A DNA stretch of 64,000 nt, taken from Rubrolithibacter danxiaensis. Lineage in GTDB: Bacteria > Bacteroidota > Bacteroidia > Sphingobacteriales > Sphingobacteriaceae. Below the pieces are notes generated by a model. It ran no database searches and was not told the origin of the DNA. It was given only the letters and a program-made list of their open reading frames with translations. A program made the position numbers and the translations under genes. The DNA is taken from NCBI RefSeq assembly GCF_047272945.1, contig NZ_JBKOPS010000008.1, forward strand, positions 123,393 through 187,392, read 5' to 3'. The stretch's first letter is position 1. Each line of letters begins with the position of its first letter. Below are positions 9,709 through 18,081 of the stretch, piece after piece.

Positions 9709-10476
9709 TTATATTGAAAATATTTTTTTTGAATTTTCTGTGGTGATTCTTGCCACTTCTTCTATAGAAGTCTGATGCAAGTATGCAATCTTTTCTGCTA
9801 TATACGTAAGATAACTGCTTTCGTTCGACTTACCTCGAAAGGGGACTGGCGTAAGATAGGGCGAATCTGTTTCCAATACGATATTTTCCAGGCTTAATGC
9901 TGCAACTACTTTATCCAGACCGGAGTTTTTGTATGTTACTACTCCACCAATTCCCAGATAAAAACCCAGATTAATTATTTTTTCCGCTTGCTCAATGGTC
10001 CCTGTAAAACAATGAAAAATCCCGAAAAGCCTATCGTCTTTTTCTTCGGTAAGCAATGCATACACTTCATCAAAAGCCTCGCGGCAATGTATTACTATAG
10101 GAAGCCCTAACTCCTTCCCCCAATTGATTTGTGTACGAAATGCGTTTTGCTGCAATTGTAATGTAGATTTATCCCAATACAAATCAATACCAATTTCGCC
10201 TATTGCATATATTTTAAGTTCATTTATTTTCCGATGAATATGCTGAAGTTCTTCTTCAAAATTCTCCTTTACATCACACGGATGCAGCCCCAGCATTGGA
10301 AAGCAGTTTTCAGGGTACTTTTCTGTAAGTTCTTCGATTAAAGCGATGGACGCAGAATCTACATTGGGAAGAAATAAACGCGTAATATTTTTTTGCAAGC
10401 ACCGCTGCATAAGTTCATCCCTCTTTAGCGGATCAGTTTCATAATAAAGATGGGTATGCGTATCGGTAAGGATCAT
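9709..10476 (-). CDS. TatD-family metal-dependent hydrolase (putative DNase)
   Basis: 255 residues. Metal-binding motifs of the TatD/amidohydrolase fold are present: DTHTHLY at residues 4-10, GEIGID (conserved Glu), VIHCREA, FHCFTG and LETDSPYLTP near the C-terminus. Family members are Mg-dependent 3'-5' nucleases linked to repair or apoptosis-like DNA degradation, some with D-aminoacyl-tRNA deacylase activity. A terminator separates it from the upstream FKBP gene. Full length and intact; precise substrate uncertain. Confidence 0.9.
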   Translation of the reverse strand: MILTDTHTHLYYETDPLKRDELMQRCLQKNITRLFLPNVDSASIALIEELTEKYPENCFPMLGLHPCDVKENFEEELQHIHRKINELKIYAIGEIGIDLYWDKSTLQLQQNAFRTQINWGKELGLPIVIHCREAFDEVYALLTEEKDDRLFGIFHCFTGTIEQAEKIINLGFYLGIGGVVTYKNSGLDKVVAALSLENIVLETDSPYLTPVPFRGKSNESSYLTYIAEKIAYLHQTSIEEVARITTENSKKIFSI

Positions 10477-10487
10477 ATTGCAAATGT

Positions 10488-10517
10488 AAAAAGCCTTCCG
10501 TATTGGGAAGGCTTTTT
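10488..10517. terminator. terminator between the FKBP gene and tatD
   Basis: Stem AAAAAGCCTTCC / GGAAGGCTTTTT with a 6-base loop. It is placed just after the leftward FKBP stop codon, with runs of A and T on both sides. Confidence 0.85.
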
Positions 10518-10522
10518 AACGA

Positions 10523-11536
10523 CTATTTTTTTACCGGAGTGGGTTTCTTAACCGGTGTTCCAGCGGGTTTCTTTTTTGGAGAAACTTTAGCAGGAGTTTT
10601 CGCGGCGGGAGAAACAACGGGCGGTTTCGCCCTTTTTGCCGGCTTTATTTTTACAAGCTCCACATCAAAAATCAGCGGACTGAAAGGTTTAATATCTTCA
10701 CCAGCACCTTGCGAACCATAGGCAAGCTGAGAAGGAATAAAAAAACGTGCTTTTGATCCTTCATTCAGCAATAATAATCCTTCATCCCAGCCTTTGATTA
10801 CCTCACCTTCACCTACTGCGAAATGAATGGGTTCGTAGGTACGTCCCGGCTGGTTTAATCCTGCTTTCTTTGCTTCAGCTTCAATGCTCGAATCGAATAC
10901 TTTTCCTTCAAGCGTCCGGCCCGTATAATTTACATATACGGTATCGCTGGACAAAGGCTTGTTTTTCGCGGAAGCTTTGATAATAACATACCGAAGTCCG
11001 GACGGTGTACTTTTTACATTCTGCTTCTGATCAGCAATATACTTATCCAGTGCTTGCTTTTCGGCAGCCTGAAGTTTCTCCATTTCCAGCTTTTCTTCCG
11101 CCATTACTTCATCCAGCGACTGTACTTTTTCAATCTTAATGAGGAATACCAGTGAACTTCCTTTTGGAAGAAATGCAGGCCGCTGTGATTCGTCGTTCTT
11201 AAAAATCGAATCGGCAGGAATTTTAGCAATTGCACTATCTCTTGCTGTTAGTTGCGTAAAAAACTCCATCAGGTCGGTAATGCTTCTTGACTGCTGCACC
11301 TGTATTTTTACAGGACGGCCCACCTGGTAGCTGCTGCCTAAAACAGAATCTTTATCGGTTTTTTGAATAAAATTAAAAGTAATGATATCATTTACCTTAA
11401 TCTTATCTCCGGCATTAGCCGTTAAAATCTTATACTGCAAACCATTGGGTCTTGTAACCCATTGCTCCTGTCCCCTCGCTCCTAAGCTTACTGATAAAAA
11501 AATCACCAGTAACACTATTAGTTCTCTTGTTCTCAT
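10523..11536 (-). CDS. exported FKBP-type peptidyl-prolyl isomerase, two-domain
   Basis: 337 residues. Residues 1-22 form a signal peptide (LIVLLVIFLSVSLGARG). A first, degenerate FKBP-like region (about 30-135) is followed by a charged helical linker and a canonical FKBP domain (about 175-295) with VYVNYTGRTLEGKVFDSS, GWDEGLLLL, and the IPSQLAYG and FDVELVKI blocks. The last 45 residues are a Lys/Pro/Ala repeat tail (KKPAG, VKKPTPVKK), unusual and possibly for cell-wall or nucleic acid contact. A paralogue lies directly upstream on the same strand. Likely assists folding of envelope proteins in the periplasm. Confidence 0.88.
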   Translation of the reverse strand: MRTRELIVLLVIFLSVSLGARGQEQWVTRPNGLQYKILTANAGDKIKVNDIITFNFIQKTDKDSVLGSSYQVGRPVKIQVQQSRSITDLMEFFTQLTARDSAIAKIPADSIFKNDESQRPAFLPKGSSLVFLIKIEKVQSLDEVMAEEKLEMEKLQAAEKQALDKYIADQKQNVKSTPSGLRYVIIKASAKNKPLSSDTVYVNYTGRTLEGKVFDSSIEAEAKKAGLNQPGRTYEPIHFAVGEGEVIKGWDEGLLLLNEGSKARFFIPSQLAYGSQGAGEDIKPFSPLIFDVELVKIKPAKRAKPPVVSPAAKTPAKVSPKKKPAGTPVKKPTPVKK

Positions 11537-11550
11537 CCCTTGTTTTTATA

Positions 11551-11578
11551 AAAAGGCTTTTCTTTCAAAAAGCCTTTT
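11551..11578. terminator. terminator between the two FKBP genes
   Basis: Stem AAAAGGCTTTT / AAAAAGCCTTTT with loop TCTTTC, between the leftward FKBP lipoprotein stop and the start of the next FKBP gene. It should lower read-through between the paralogues. Confidence 0.8.
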
Positions 11579-11585
11579 ACGTATC

Positions 11586-12560
11586 TTATTTTGCAGTGTT
11601 ACCTGAAGTCGGAGCCGAAGTAGTAGTTGGTTGTGGCGCCGATGCCCCTTTTTTAGGAATGATATTTACAATCTCAATATCAAAAATCAAAGGTGCATAC
11701 GGAGGAATCATAGGCCCGCTTCCCTGCTCGCCATAAGCAAGCTTTGAAGGCAGTATGATAGTAGCCTTAGTTCCTTTAGGGAATAACAGCAATGCTTCGT
11801 CAAATCCAGGAATTGTACTGCTAACACCTGCAGGAACTTTCATGGGTTCGTAAGGGCGCTGCGGATTAAAGGTTCCTTTTTTCTTAGCTATATCTAAAAT
11901 ACTGGTATCAAACACCTTTTCGTTTAACAGCATACCGGTATAATTTAATACAACGGTATCGCCGGGATTTGCTTTCGGCCCGTTCCCTTTTTCTTGAATC
12001 ACATAACTTAACCCTGAAGTTGTAGTAGCGGGTTTCAGATTTTTTGACGATACATATTTACTTATCTTACCGCTTTCCTGGCTCTTTGCCTTATCTGTTT
12101 CGGCTTTTATAAATGTTTCAATTTTAGCTCTGAAATCCTGCTCGTTTAATTTCCCTTTAGGGATAACCTTTTTGATTTTTAAAGTATAAAGCCAGTATTT
12201 TCCTTTTAAAGTTGCCGGCCGTGGCTGACCCGATTTTTTTACCACCGAATCAATACTTACTTTAAAGGTAGCACTATCACCCTCGCTTAATAATTCAAGA
12301 CCTGAAAACAAGTCTCCTTTAAACGATGGTTTTTGTTTAAGCATAAACTGCGCATGGTCGTAATCATAAGAGCTGAAAAGCACTGAATCATCTTCCGTTT
12401 TTTCGATAGCCATAAATGCGATGAAATCTCCATCTTTAATTGTTGGCCCGGGTTTATCTTCATGTATTTTATACAGCAATCCTCCCTCACCTTTCTTATA
12501 CTGATTACAGCTTGAAAAAACTGCAACAGCAAGTCCTAATCCTAATAAGGTTTTTTTCAT
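11586..12560 (-). CDS. FKBP-type peptidyl-prolyl isomerase lipoprotein
   Basis: 324 residues with a lipoprotein signal (hydrophobic stretch ending FSSC, lipidated Cys18). A degenerate N-terminal FKBP-like domain precedes a canonical one at about 180-300 (VVLNYTGMLLNEKVFDTS, PGFDEALLLFPKG, ILPSKLAYGEQG, LIFDIEIVNI). The tail is Ala/Thr/Pro rich. It is paralogous to the gene at 10523. Only 5 bases separate it from nrnA upstream, so the two form an operon. Expected to sit in the outer membrane or periplasm as a protein-folding helper. Confidence 0.9.
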   Translation of the reverse strand: MKKTLLGLGLAVAVFSSCNQYKKGEGGLLYKIHEDKPGPTIKDGDFIAFMAIEKTEDDSVLFSSYDYDHAQFMLKQKPSFKGDLFSGLELLSEGDSATFKVSIDSVVKKSGQPRPATLKGKYWLYTLKIKKVIPKGKLNEQDFRAKIETFIKAETDKAKSQESGKISKYVSSKNLKPATTTSGLSYVIQEKGNGPKANPGDTVVLNYTGMLLNEKVFDTSILDIAKKKGTFNPQRPYEPMKVPAGVSSTIPGFDEALLLFPKGTKATIILPSKLAYGEQGSGPMIPPYAPLIFDIEIVNIIPKKGASAPQPTTTSAPTSGNTAK

Positions 12561-12565
12561 TTTAT

Positions 12566-13576
12566 TTATAATATTAAAAGATTTTTATATTCAGGCAGTA
12601 TTGCCTTAAATTGATCTACTACTTCTGCAAATGGTTTTTCTGAACTTCCTCCCGCAGCATTTCTGTGTCCCCCTCCATTAAAATAGCGCTTACAAATTTC
12701 ATTTGCAGGAAAATCGCCTGTAGAACGCAGCGAAAGCTTGACCCGGTCTTTTCGTTCGATAATTAACGCGGCAAGTTTAATCCCGTTAATAGAAAGTGCA
12801 TAGTTAACAACTCCCTCTGTATCGCCTGTAACTATATTAAACCGCTCTAGTTCCGAAAGCGAAACCGAAATAAGCGCCGTATTTAACTCCGGTATAACTT
12901 CCAGCTTATTCAGCAAACAATGCCCTAAAAACCTTAAACGGCTTTCGGAGAAATTATCGTATACAAGTTGATGTATTTTCCAGTTTTCAGCTCCTTTTCC
13001 AATCAGATCGGCAACAATATGATGCACTTCTGCCGTTGTGGTAGGAAAACGGAAGGATCCGGAATCAGTCATTATGCCGGTATACAAACAGGTGGCAACG
13101 TCTTTATTAACCAAAAAAGGCTCCTGCATTACGTTTACAATAAAATCGTAAACGAGCTGAGCGGTAGCACAGGCATTGATTGTCCAATGGCGATAATCAT
13201 CAAATCCCTGGGGTTCCAGGTGATGGTCGATCATCACTTTTTCTGCTTTAGCCTCTTTTACAAAAGGTGCCATTTCGTGAATCCGTGACAGATCGTTAAA
13301 ATCAAGGCAAAAGATAAGATCTGCATTTGCTATAAATTCACGCGATTCGTCTGGTTTTTCAGGATAAACAATCACTTCCGGATTATTTGGAAGCCATTGA
13401 AGAAAAACAGGATAATCGGACGGGGTGATTACACGAACATGATGCCCTTTCTGGACTAAATAATTATATAAGCCTAGTGAAGAGCCTATTGCATCTCCAT
13501 CTGGCTTATGATGCGTAGTGATTACAATTTGTTTTGGCTGTGCCAGTAAATCCTTCAGCGAAGTTATATCTAACAT
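12566..13576 (-). CDS. DHH/DHHA1 phosphoesterase (oligoribonuclease / pAp phosphatase, NrnA-like)
   Basis: 336 residues with DHH-family motifs: THHKPDGDAIGSSLG near residue 21, LDFNDLSR, the signature MIDHHLEPQ, YTGIMTDSGSFRF, and the C-terminal DHHA1 motif GGGHRNAAGG. The family degrades short oligoribonucleotides and 3'-phosphoadenosine phosphate or linear dinucleotides using Mn. A Bacteroidota-type promoter lies upstream in the region shared with divergent ndk. Length is normal. NrnA is the best match; a c-di-NMP phosphodiesterase role cannot be excluded. Confidence 0.87.
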   Translation of the reverse strand: MLDITSLKDLLAQPKQIVITTHHKPDGDAIGSSLGLYNYLVQKGHHVRVITPSDYPVFLQWLPNNPEVIVYPEKPDESREFIANADLIFCLDFNDLSRIHEMAPFVKEAKAEKVMIDHHLEPQGFDDYRHWTINACATAQLVYDFIVNVMQEPFLVNKDVATCLYTGIMTDSGSFRFPTTTAEVHHIVADLIGKGAENWKIHQLVYDNFSESRLRFLGHCLLNKLEVIPELNTALISVSLSELERFNIVTGDTEGVVNYALSINGIKLAALIIERKDRVKLSLRSTGDFPANEICKRYFNGGGHRNAAGGSSEKPFAEVVDQFKAILPEYKNLLIL

Positions 13577-13595
13577 CCTGTTATTAAAAAGAATG

Positions 13596-13624
13596 CAAAG
13601 CTATTAAAATAAATGATTTGCAAA
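13596..13624 (-). promoter_or_regulatory. promoter of the nrnA-like gene
   Basis: On the minus strand TTTG, 17 bases, then TAGCTTTG, matching the Bacteroidota -33/-7 pattern. The -7 box ends 19 bases before the start codon. Confidence 0.55.
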
Positions 13625-13667
13625 TCAGCAATTTTCAAGTTTACTTCGGTGTTTAGGTTAAAAGCTC

Positions 13668-13675
13668 TACTTTTG
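13668..13675 (+). promoter_or_regulatory. -7 element of ndk
   Basis: TACTTTTG matches TAnnTTTG, 18 bases before the ndk ATG. No clear -33 TTTG is seen. Confidence 0.5.
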
Positions 13676-13693
13676 CGGCAATTAAATAGTACA

Positions 13694-14113
13694 ATGGCAA
13701 CAAACAGAACATTTACAATGATTAAGCCCGATGCTGTAGGTAACGGACATACGGGAGCAATTTTAAATGATATTATCCAGGGAGGATTCAAAATAGTGGC
13801 GATGAAATATACCCGCTTATCAAAAGAAACTGCCGGCGCATTTTATGCTGTACATAAAGAACGTCCTTTTTACGGAGAATTAGTGGATTTTATGTCTTCA
13901 GGACCTATTGTTGCAGCTATCTTAGAAAAAGACAATGCTGTAGAAGATTTTCGTAAGTTAATTGGAGCAACAGACCCATCAAAGGCAGAAGCGGGTACTA
14001 TCCGTAATAAATATGCTAAATCTATTGATGCAAATGCTATCCACGGTTCCGATTCAGACGAGAACGCACAGATTGAAGGAAACTTTTTCTTTTCAGCTTT
14101 AGAAAGATTTTAA
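13694..14113 (+). CDS. ndk: nucleoside diphosphate kinase
   Basis: 139 residues from the ATG at 13694. An earlier in-frame start would place the promoter inside the gene and was rejected. TFTMIKPDAV is the family opening; the phosphohistidine motif NAIHGSDS puts the catalytic His at 117. It transfers the gamma phosphate between nucleoside triphosphates and diphosphates in the cytoplasm to balance NTP and dNTP pools. Full length and intact. It is followed by a strong terminator and diverges from the nrnA-like gene. Confidence 0.97.
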   Translation: MATNRTFTMIKPDAVGNGHTGAILNDIIQGGFKIVAMKYTRLSKETAGAFYAVHKERPFYGELVDFMSSGPIVAAILEKDNAVEDFRKLIGATDPSKAEAGTIRNKYAKSIDANAIHGSDSDENAQIEGNFFFSALERF

Positions 14114-14122
14114 GAATTAAGC

Positions 14123-14155
14123 CCTCTCCTCCATTAAATGGAGGAGAGGATTTTC
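14123..14155. terminator. strong terminator between ndk and the DUF721 gene
   Basis: Perfect 12-base-pair stem CCTCTCCTCCAT / ATGGAGGAGAGG with a 3-base loop, followed by ATTTTCT. The genes on either side converge here. Confidence 0.88.
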
Positions 14156-14445
14156 TATAAAAAGACAATCTCATCCAGCACATGCGATCCGGCTTTTTCA
14201 TTCAGCTTGTCCAATATCTGGCTGCGGATCATTAACAACTCACTTTTTATTACTGAAGACTCCAAACGGATAAAAAGCTTCCGTTCGCGGATATACAATT
14301 GCTTCGTTCTGTTGGCAACCGCTTTCCCCATCATTTCCGGCCATAAAGCAATAAGGGAGGTTTCATCAAACTTACGCTTAAGCTTGTACACTTTAAGCAT
14401 CTGCTCAATGGCCTCCTTAATTGACTGGTCATTTGTGCGCTTCAT
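14155..14445 (-). CDS. DUF721-family protein (RecF-linked)
   Basis: 96 residues. Start MKRTNDQSIKEAIEQML followed by WPEMMGKAVANRTKQLYIRERKLFIRLES, the characteristic DUF721 pattern (a small RNA/DNA-binding-like fold related to DciA). It overlaps the end of recF by 17 bases, an arrangement usual in Bacteroidota. Some distant DUF721 proteins (DciA) load the replicative helicase, so a replication role is plausible but not shown. Function otherwise unknown. Confidence 0.85.
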   Translation of the reverse strand: MKRTNDQSIKEAIEQMLKVYKLKRKFDETSLIALWPEMMGKAVANRTKQLYIRERKLFIRLESSVIKSELLMIRSQILDKLNEKAGSHVLDEIVFL

Positions 14446-15541
14446 TCTTTACAACTCCTTTCGCAATCTCAAAAAGTTTAACTTCCACACCTATCTCTTC
14501 AAATATACGTTGAATCCTTTCAGCGCTGGTATCTGTAATAAATATTTGTCCAAAGTCATCTTCAGAAACCATTTGCATTAGCTTCCGGGTACGTTTATCA
14601 TCCAGCTTATCAAAAATGTCATCCAGAAGCAACAAAGGTTCCAGCTGTTTTTTCTCAAGCAAAAAACTGTATTGTGCCAGCTTTAAAGCAATTAAAAAAG
14701 ATTTTTGCTGCCCCTGCGAACCAAACTTTTTCATGGGCATACCATGAATAGTAAACAGCAGATCGTCTTTATGAATCCCGTTGCTTGTTCTTTGCAGCAC
14801 CCGGTCACGCTCTGCAGACTTTTTTAAAAGCATTGAAAAGTCATCTTCAAACAAAGGCGATTCGTAAACCAGCTTCACTTCTTCAGCATCATCGGTAAGG
14901 TACTGGTAATGCTTATTAAAAATATCCGAAAAAACCTCCATGAAATTTTTCCGCTTCGCAAATATCCGGTTTCCCGAAGTCACCAACTGGTCGTCGTAAA
15001 TTTCCAGCAAGGCCGGGTCATATCTCCCTGTTTCTGCTATTTGTTTAAGCAGCATATTGCGGTTCAACAAGTTCTTGTTGTAGTGAATTAATTCATCTAA
15101 ATAGTTTGTATCTGTTTGAGATATTACATTATCGATAAACTTGCGGCGTTCTTCACTTCCTTCAACAATAATACTTATATCATTGGGCGAGATCATTACA
15201 AGCGGAAATAACCCGATATGATCCGCCAATCTGTTATATTCCTTTTTATTCCGCTTAAAAAGTTTCTTCTGATTTTTTTTGAGTGAACAGGCAACTGTTT
15301 CAATCCGCCCGTTTTTTTCAAAAACTCCCTGTATCATAAAAAACTCTGCTCCCTGTTTAATCTGTTGCGAATCCACAGGGTTGAAATAACTTTTACAGAG
15401 AGAGAGGTAATGCAATGCATCTAAAAGATTGGTCTTTCCGGCTCCGTTATCACCGGTAAAGGCGTTTACAGCCGGCGAAAAGCTAAGCTCAGCCTCAGAA
15501 TAATTCTTAAAATTGATGAGTGATAGTTTTTCGAGCTGCAT
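14429..15541 (-). CDS. recF: DNA replication and repair protein RecF
   Basis: 370 residues. SMC-like ATPase: KLSLINFKNYSEAELSF start, Walker A GDNGAGKTNLLDAL near residue 30, signature SQGQQKSFLIALKLAQ, and Walker B LLLLDDIFDKLD. It loads RecA at gapped DNA together with RecO/RecR. An upstream in-frame ATG at 15580 exists, but a TAAGTTTG promoter box at 15553-15560 lies between the two, so the ATG at 15541 is chosen. It overlaps the DUF721 gene downstream. Confidence 0.95.
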   Translation of the reverse strand: MQLEKLSLINFKNYSEAELSFSPAVNAFTGDNGAGKTNLLDALHYLSLCKSYFNPVDSQQIKQGAEFFMIQGVFEKNGRIETVACSLKKNQKKLFKRNKKEYNRLADHIGLFPLVMISPNDISIIVEGSEERRKFIDNVISQTDTNYLDELIHYNKNLLNRNMLLKQIAETGRYDPALLEIYDDQLVTSGNRIFAKRKNFMEVFSDIFNKHYQYLTDDAEEVKLVYESPLFEDDFSMLLKKSAERDRVLQRTSNGIHKDDLLFTIHGMPMKKFGSQGQQKSFLIALKLAQYSFLLEKKQLEPLLLLDDIFDKLDDKRTRKLMQMVSEDDFGQIFITDTSAERIQRIFEEIGVEVKLFEIAKGVVKNEAHK

Positions 15542-15552
15542 TTTAAGGAATA

Positions 15553-15560
15553 CAAACTTA
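15553..15560 (-). promoter_or_regulatory. -7 element of recF
   Basis: TAAGTTTG on the minus strand, 11 bases before the chosen recF start. It decides between two possible start codons. No -33 box is clear. Confidence 0.45.
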
Positions 15561-15703
15561 GATAAATTCTTTAGATGCATTTTAAAGAAAACGTATAAAA
15601 GAATTTATCCATATCTCTTCTGCCATTGAATAACAGTTTACAGAAGAATTTTAGCTTTTTCGTTTTCTTTTCACTGATTTATAGAAACTCTTCTGTTTTA
15701 GGG

Positions 15704-15734
15704 GTTGATACTAATTCTGAAAAATGTATTTTTG
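15704..15734 (+). promoter_or_regulatory. promoter of the TPR protein gene
   Basis: GTTG, 19 bases, TATTTTTG: close to the Bacteroidota -33/-7 consensus. It lies 23 bases before the ATG at 15758, which favours that start over an earlier in-frame codon. Confidence 0.55.
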
Positions 15735-15757
15735 CGATCACAATTTTTTTAACGCAA

Positions 15758-16435
15758 ATGGCGAAAAATCAAAACAATACGGTTGATCCTGGCAACGACT
15801 TTGGCACCTCAGGAAAATTTGTGCAGGAGAATAAAAAAAGTTTAGCTGTAATTGGGGGAGCAATCATAGCATTAATACTGCTCTATTTTGGTTACCAAAA
15901 GTTTTATCTGGCACCCCGGGCAGAAAAAGCAGCAAACGAAATGTTTAAGGCTGAAGAATATGCAAGTACTGATTCTTTGTCTGACCGTGCCATTAAGGGA
16001 GATGGCTCATATCCCGGATTTGAAAAAATTGCCGATGAATATTCAAACACCAAATCAGCAAATATTGCAAATGCATATTTGGGAGGATTGTATCTGAAAA
16101 AAGGCCAATACCAGAAAGCTATTGAAGCTTTAGGTAATTACAGCAGTACAGGCAGCCCGGTGATTGACCCTTTAGTTTTAGGAATGATGGGCGATGCGTA
16201 TACCGAACTAAAGGATTATAAAAAAGCGATTACTTATTATAAAAAAGCGGCTGATAAAAATGACAACTCTTTCACTTCTCCCGTTTTTTTGAAAAAATTA
16301 GGCTTAGTATATGAAGAAGAGAAAGATTACGACGCTGCTTTAGAAGCTTACAAGAAAATAAAAGAGAACTATCCGGAAAGCCAGGAAGCAACTCTGATTG
16401 ATGCTTATATTGCCCGCATACAAGCAAAACAATAG
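15758..16435 (+). CDS. tetratricopeptide-repeat membrane protein
   Basis: 225 residues. A hydrophilic N-terminus (about 30 residues) is followed by one membrane span (LAVIGGAIIALILLYFGY) and then several TPR-like helix pairs (for example AYLGGLYLKKGQYQKAIEAL, GDAYTELKDYKKAITYY, LGLVYEEEKDYDAALEAYKKI). The layout resembles YfgM-type proteins, with TPRs outside the cytoplasm. Such proteins act as envelope scaffolds or chaperone partners. No partner is identified here. It is separated from ribH by a hairpin terminator. Confidence 0.8.
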   Translation: MAKNQNNTVDPGNDFGTSGKFVQENKKSLAVIGGAIIALILLYFGYQKFYLAPRAEKAANEMFKAEEYASTDSLSDRAIKGDGSYPGFEKIADEYSNTKSANIANAYLGGLYLKKGQYQKAIEALGNYSSTGSPVIDPLVLGMMGDAYTELKDYKKAITYYKKAADKNDNSFTSPVFLKKLGLVYEEEKDYDAALEAYKKIKENYPESQEATLIDAYIARIQAKQ

Positions 16436-16461
16436 CAGCATTGTTAAATAGTATTAAACGT

Positions 16462-16492
16462 GGTTACCTTCCGGGGTAACCATTTTCATTTT
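16462..16492 (+). terminator. terminator after the TPR gene
   Basis: GGTTACC / GGTAACC stem with loop TTCCGG, followed by the T-rich ATTTTCATTTT. It ends just before the ribH start. Confidence 0.65.
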
Positions 16493-16497
16493 CAATC

Positions 16498-16974
16498 ATG
16501 GCTACACAACTAAAAAACCTTTCTGATTTTTCACATACAACTATTCCCTCTGCCGCCCCTTTTCATTTCGGAATAGTAACGGCGCAATGGAACGCCGATA
16601 TTACCGGTGCTCTTTTAAAAGGAGCGTACGACCTGTTAATAAAACAGGGAGCTAAACCGGAAAATATTATGAATATAACAGTTCCGGGAAGTTTTGAATT
16701 AACCAGCGGCGCCGACAACCTTTTATCTAAACATAAACTTGATGCGGTAATTTGTTTAGGCTGCGTGATACAGGGAGAAACCCGGCATTTTGATTTTATC
16801 TGCAATGCGGTAGCTAACGGAATTACGCAGGTAGCGCTGAAATATACAAAACCGGTAATCTTCGGAGTTCTTACTACAGACAATCAACAACAGGCTACAG
16901 ACAGGGCCGGAGGTAAACACGGTAATAAAGGGGAAGAAGCTGCTGCCAGCGCTATTTTAATGGCTGCACTTTAA
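16498..16974 (+). CDS. ribH: 6,7-dimethyl-8-ribityllumazine synthase
   Basis: 158 residues, normal length. Motifs: FGIVTAQWN (ribityl binding), TVPGSFELT, CLGCVIQGETRHFDFI with the catalytic His, and FGVLTTDNQQQATDRAGGKHGNKGEEAA at the C-terminus. It condenses 5-amino-6-ribitylaminouracil with dihydroxybutanone phosphate in riboflavin synthesis. No FMN riboswitch is seen upstream and the gene is not in a rib operon. Confidence 0.96.
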   Translation: MATQLKNLSDFSHTTIPSAAPFHFGIVTAQWNADITGALLKGAYDLLIKQGAKPENIMNITVPGSFELTSGADNLLSKHKLDAVICLGCVIQGETRHFDFICNAVANGITQVALKYTKPVIFGVLTTDNQQQATDRAGGKHGNKGEEAAASAILMAAL

Positions 16975-17001
16975 TAACGTTTTTTGAAACTTAATTGAAG
17001 T

Positions 17002-17031
17002 TTTGCCGTAAGGAAGAAATCATTACTTTTG
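17002..17031 (+). promoter_or_regulatory. promoter of the small lipoprotein gene
   Basis: TTTG, 18 bases, TACTTTTG: an almost ideal Bacteroidota promoter. The -7 box ends only 4 bases before the ATG at 17036, so the mRNA is probably leaderless or nearly so. Confidence 0.65.
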
Positions 17032-17035
17032 AGAT

Positions 17036-17149
17036 ATGAGGAAAATTATTTTTGCGGTATTAATCATTTTCGGAGCGGTTTGCGGACTTCAGTCATGCTC
17101 ATCTAAACTTTGTCCTGCTTATGGGTCGTACCCACAATCTAACCGCTAA
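17036..17149 (+). CDS. 37-residue lipoprotein with a CPAYG motif
   Basis: Starts with a signal peptide (KIIFAVLIIFGAVCGLQSC, lipidated Cys21) and ends as a 16-residue mature peptide with CPAYGSYPQSNR. Tiny lipoproteins with a K.CPAYG-type ending occur in Bacteroidota, but I do not know their role. It has a strong promoter directly before the start, supporting a real gene despite its size. Confidence 0.7.
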   Translation: MRKIIFAVLIIFGAVCGLQSCSSKLCPAYGSYPQSNR

Positions 17150-17252
17150 TTCAACGTTTCTTATTTAAAAATATACGCCTGCCTTTGAAATTGAAAATCA
17201 TCCAATTTTGGAACGGTATTGGCTTTTAAAACAATAAACACTTTTAATATTT

Positions 17253-17582
17253 ATGAACTGGATTCCATTAACACAGATAGAGCAACTGGAAGAGATTGGA
17301 CAAAATAACGGATACAGTATAATTTTTAAACACAGCACAAGGTGCTCCATCAGCCTGATGGCGAAAAAGAAATTTGAGCTGGAGTGGGATATACTGCCCG
17401 ATACAACACCGGCTTATTTTCTTGATCTGATCAGCTACCGGAGTATTTCAAATGCTATTGCCGATAAGTTTAAGGTACATCACGAATCTCCACAGCTTCT
17501 GCTGATAAAAGACGGCGAGTGCATTTACGAAAACTCTCACAGCGATATTTCGGCCGAAGACACAGCCGGACAAATGGCTTAA
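17253..17582 (+). CDS. ytxJ: YtxJ-type bacillithiol-system redox protein (monothiol bacilliredoxin-like)
   Basis: 109 residues with a thioredoxin-like layout. The active-site segment IIFKHSTRCSISLMA carries a single Cys in the S-T-R-C-S context typical of YtxJ. The C-terminal part SPQLLLIKDGECIYENSHSDIS is the cis-Pro and final strand region. Such proteins are thought to remove bacillithiol from mixed disulfides. bshA at 28495 in the same window supports a bacillithiol-using organism. Convergent with the OsmC gene, overlapping its end by 4 bases. Confidence 0.85.
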   Translation: MNWIPLTQIEQLEEIGQNNGYSIIFKHSTRCSISLMAKKKFELEWDILPDTTPAYFLDLISYRSISNAIADKFKVHHESPQLLLIKDGECIYENSHSDISAEDTAGQMA

Positions 17583-17983
17583 TAATTAAAAGATACGGTT
17601 TTTATAATTTCCGGGTGAAGACTATAATATACAGGGCAGGTTAAAGCTGCCCTTTCCAGTATTTTCTTTTCCTTATCTGAATAATTGTTTGCCGGAAATT
17701 TAAAACTGATCTGAATTTCGCCCACTCTGCGTGGATCTGTAACCATAATTTTAGTAACTGTACAGGTTGTTCCCTCTATATCAAACTGATGCTCCCTCGC
17801 CGCTATACCCATAATGGTAAGCATACAATTACCTAATGAAGTAGCTAAAAGATCCGTGGGAGAAAATGCTTCCCCTTTTCCCTTATTATCAACAGGCGCA
17901 TCCGTTATTATTTTTTCTCCCGAAGCAAGATGAATGGCTTCTGTACGAAGGTCTCCCTTATATTTTATTTCTGATGTTGGCAT
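17579..17983 (-). CDS. OsmC/Ohr-family peroxidase-like protein
   Basis: 134 residues. Two conserved cysteines are in the usual places: LLATSLGNCMLTIMG (about 54) and ALTCPVYYSL (about 117). The central GEAFSPTDLLA segment also fits. OsmC proteins reduce organic hydroperoxides with these cysteines. It is close to a bacillithiol-linked redox gene, so a link to thiol defence is plausible. Intact. Confidence 0.85.
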   Translation of the reverse strand: MPTSEIKYKGDLRTEAIHLASGEKIITDAPVDNKGKGEAFSPTDLLATSLGNCMLTIMGIAAREHQFDIEGTTCTVTKIMVTDPRRVGEIQISFKFPANNYSDKEKKILERAALTCPVYYSLHPEIIKTVSFNY

Positions 17984-18081
17984 CTTAAAAAAGTTATAAG
18001 TTATATGCTGTAAGTTGTCAGTACTCTCTATATTCCTGCCTCGAAATTAAAATTAAAAATTTAAATGGCAGAAATCTGCAC

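Noticed and set aside
13613..13693. Longer N-terminus for ndk
   Set aside because: It would place the -7 promoter box inside the coding region and adds residues not found in the family.
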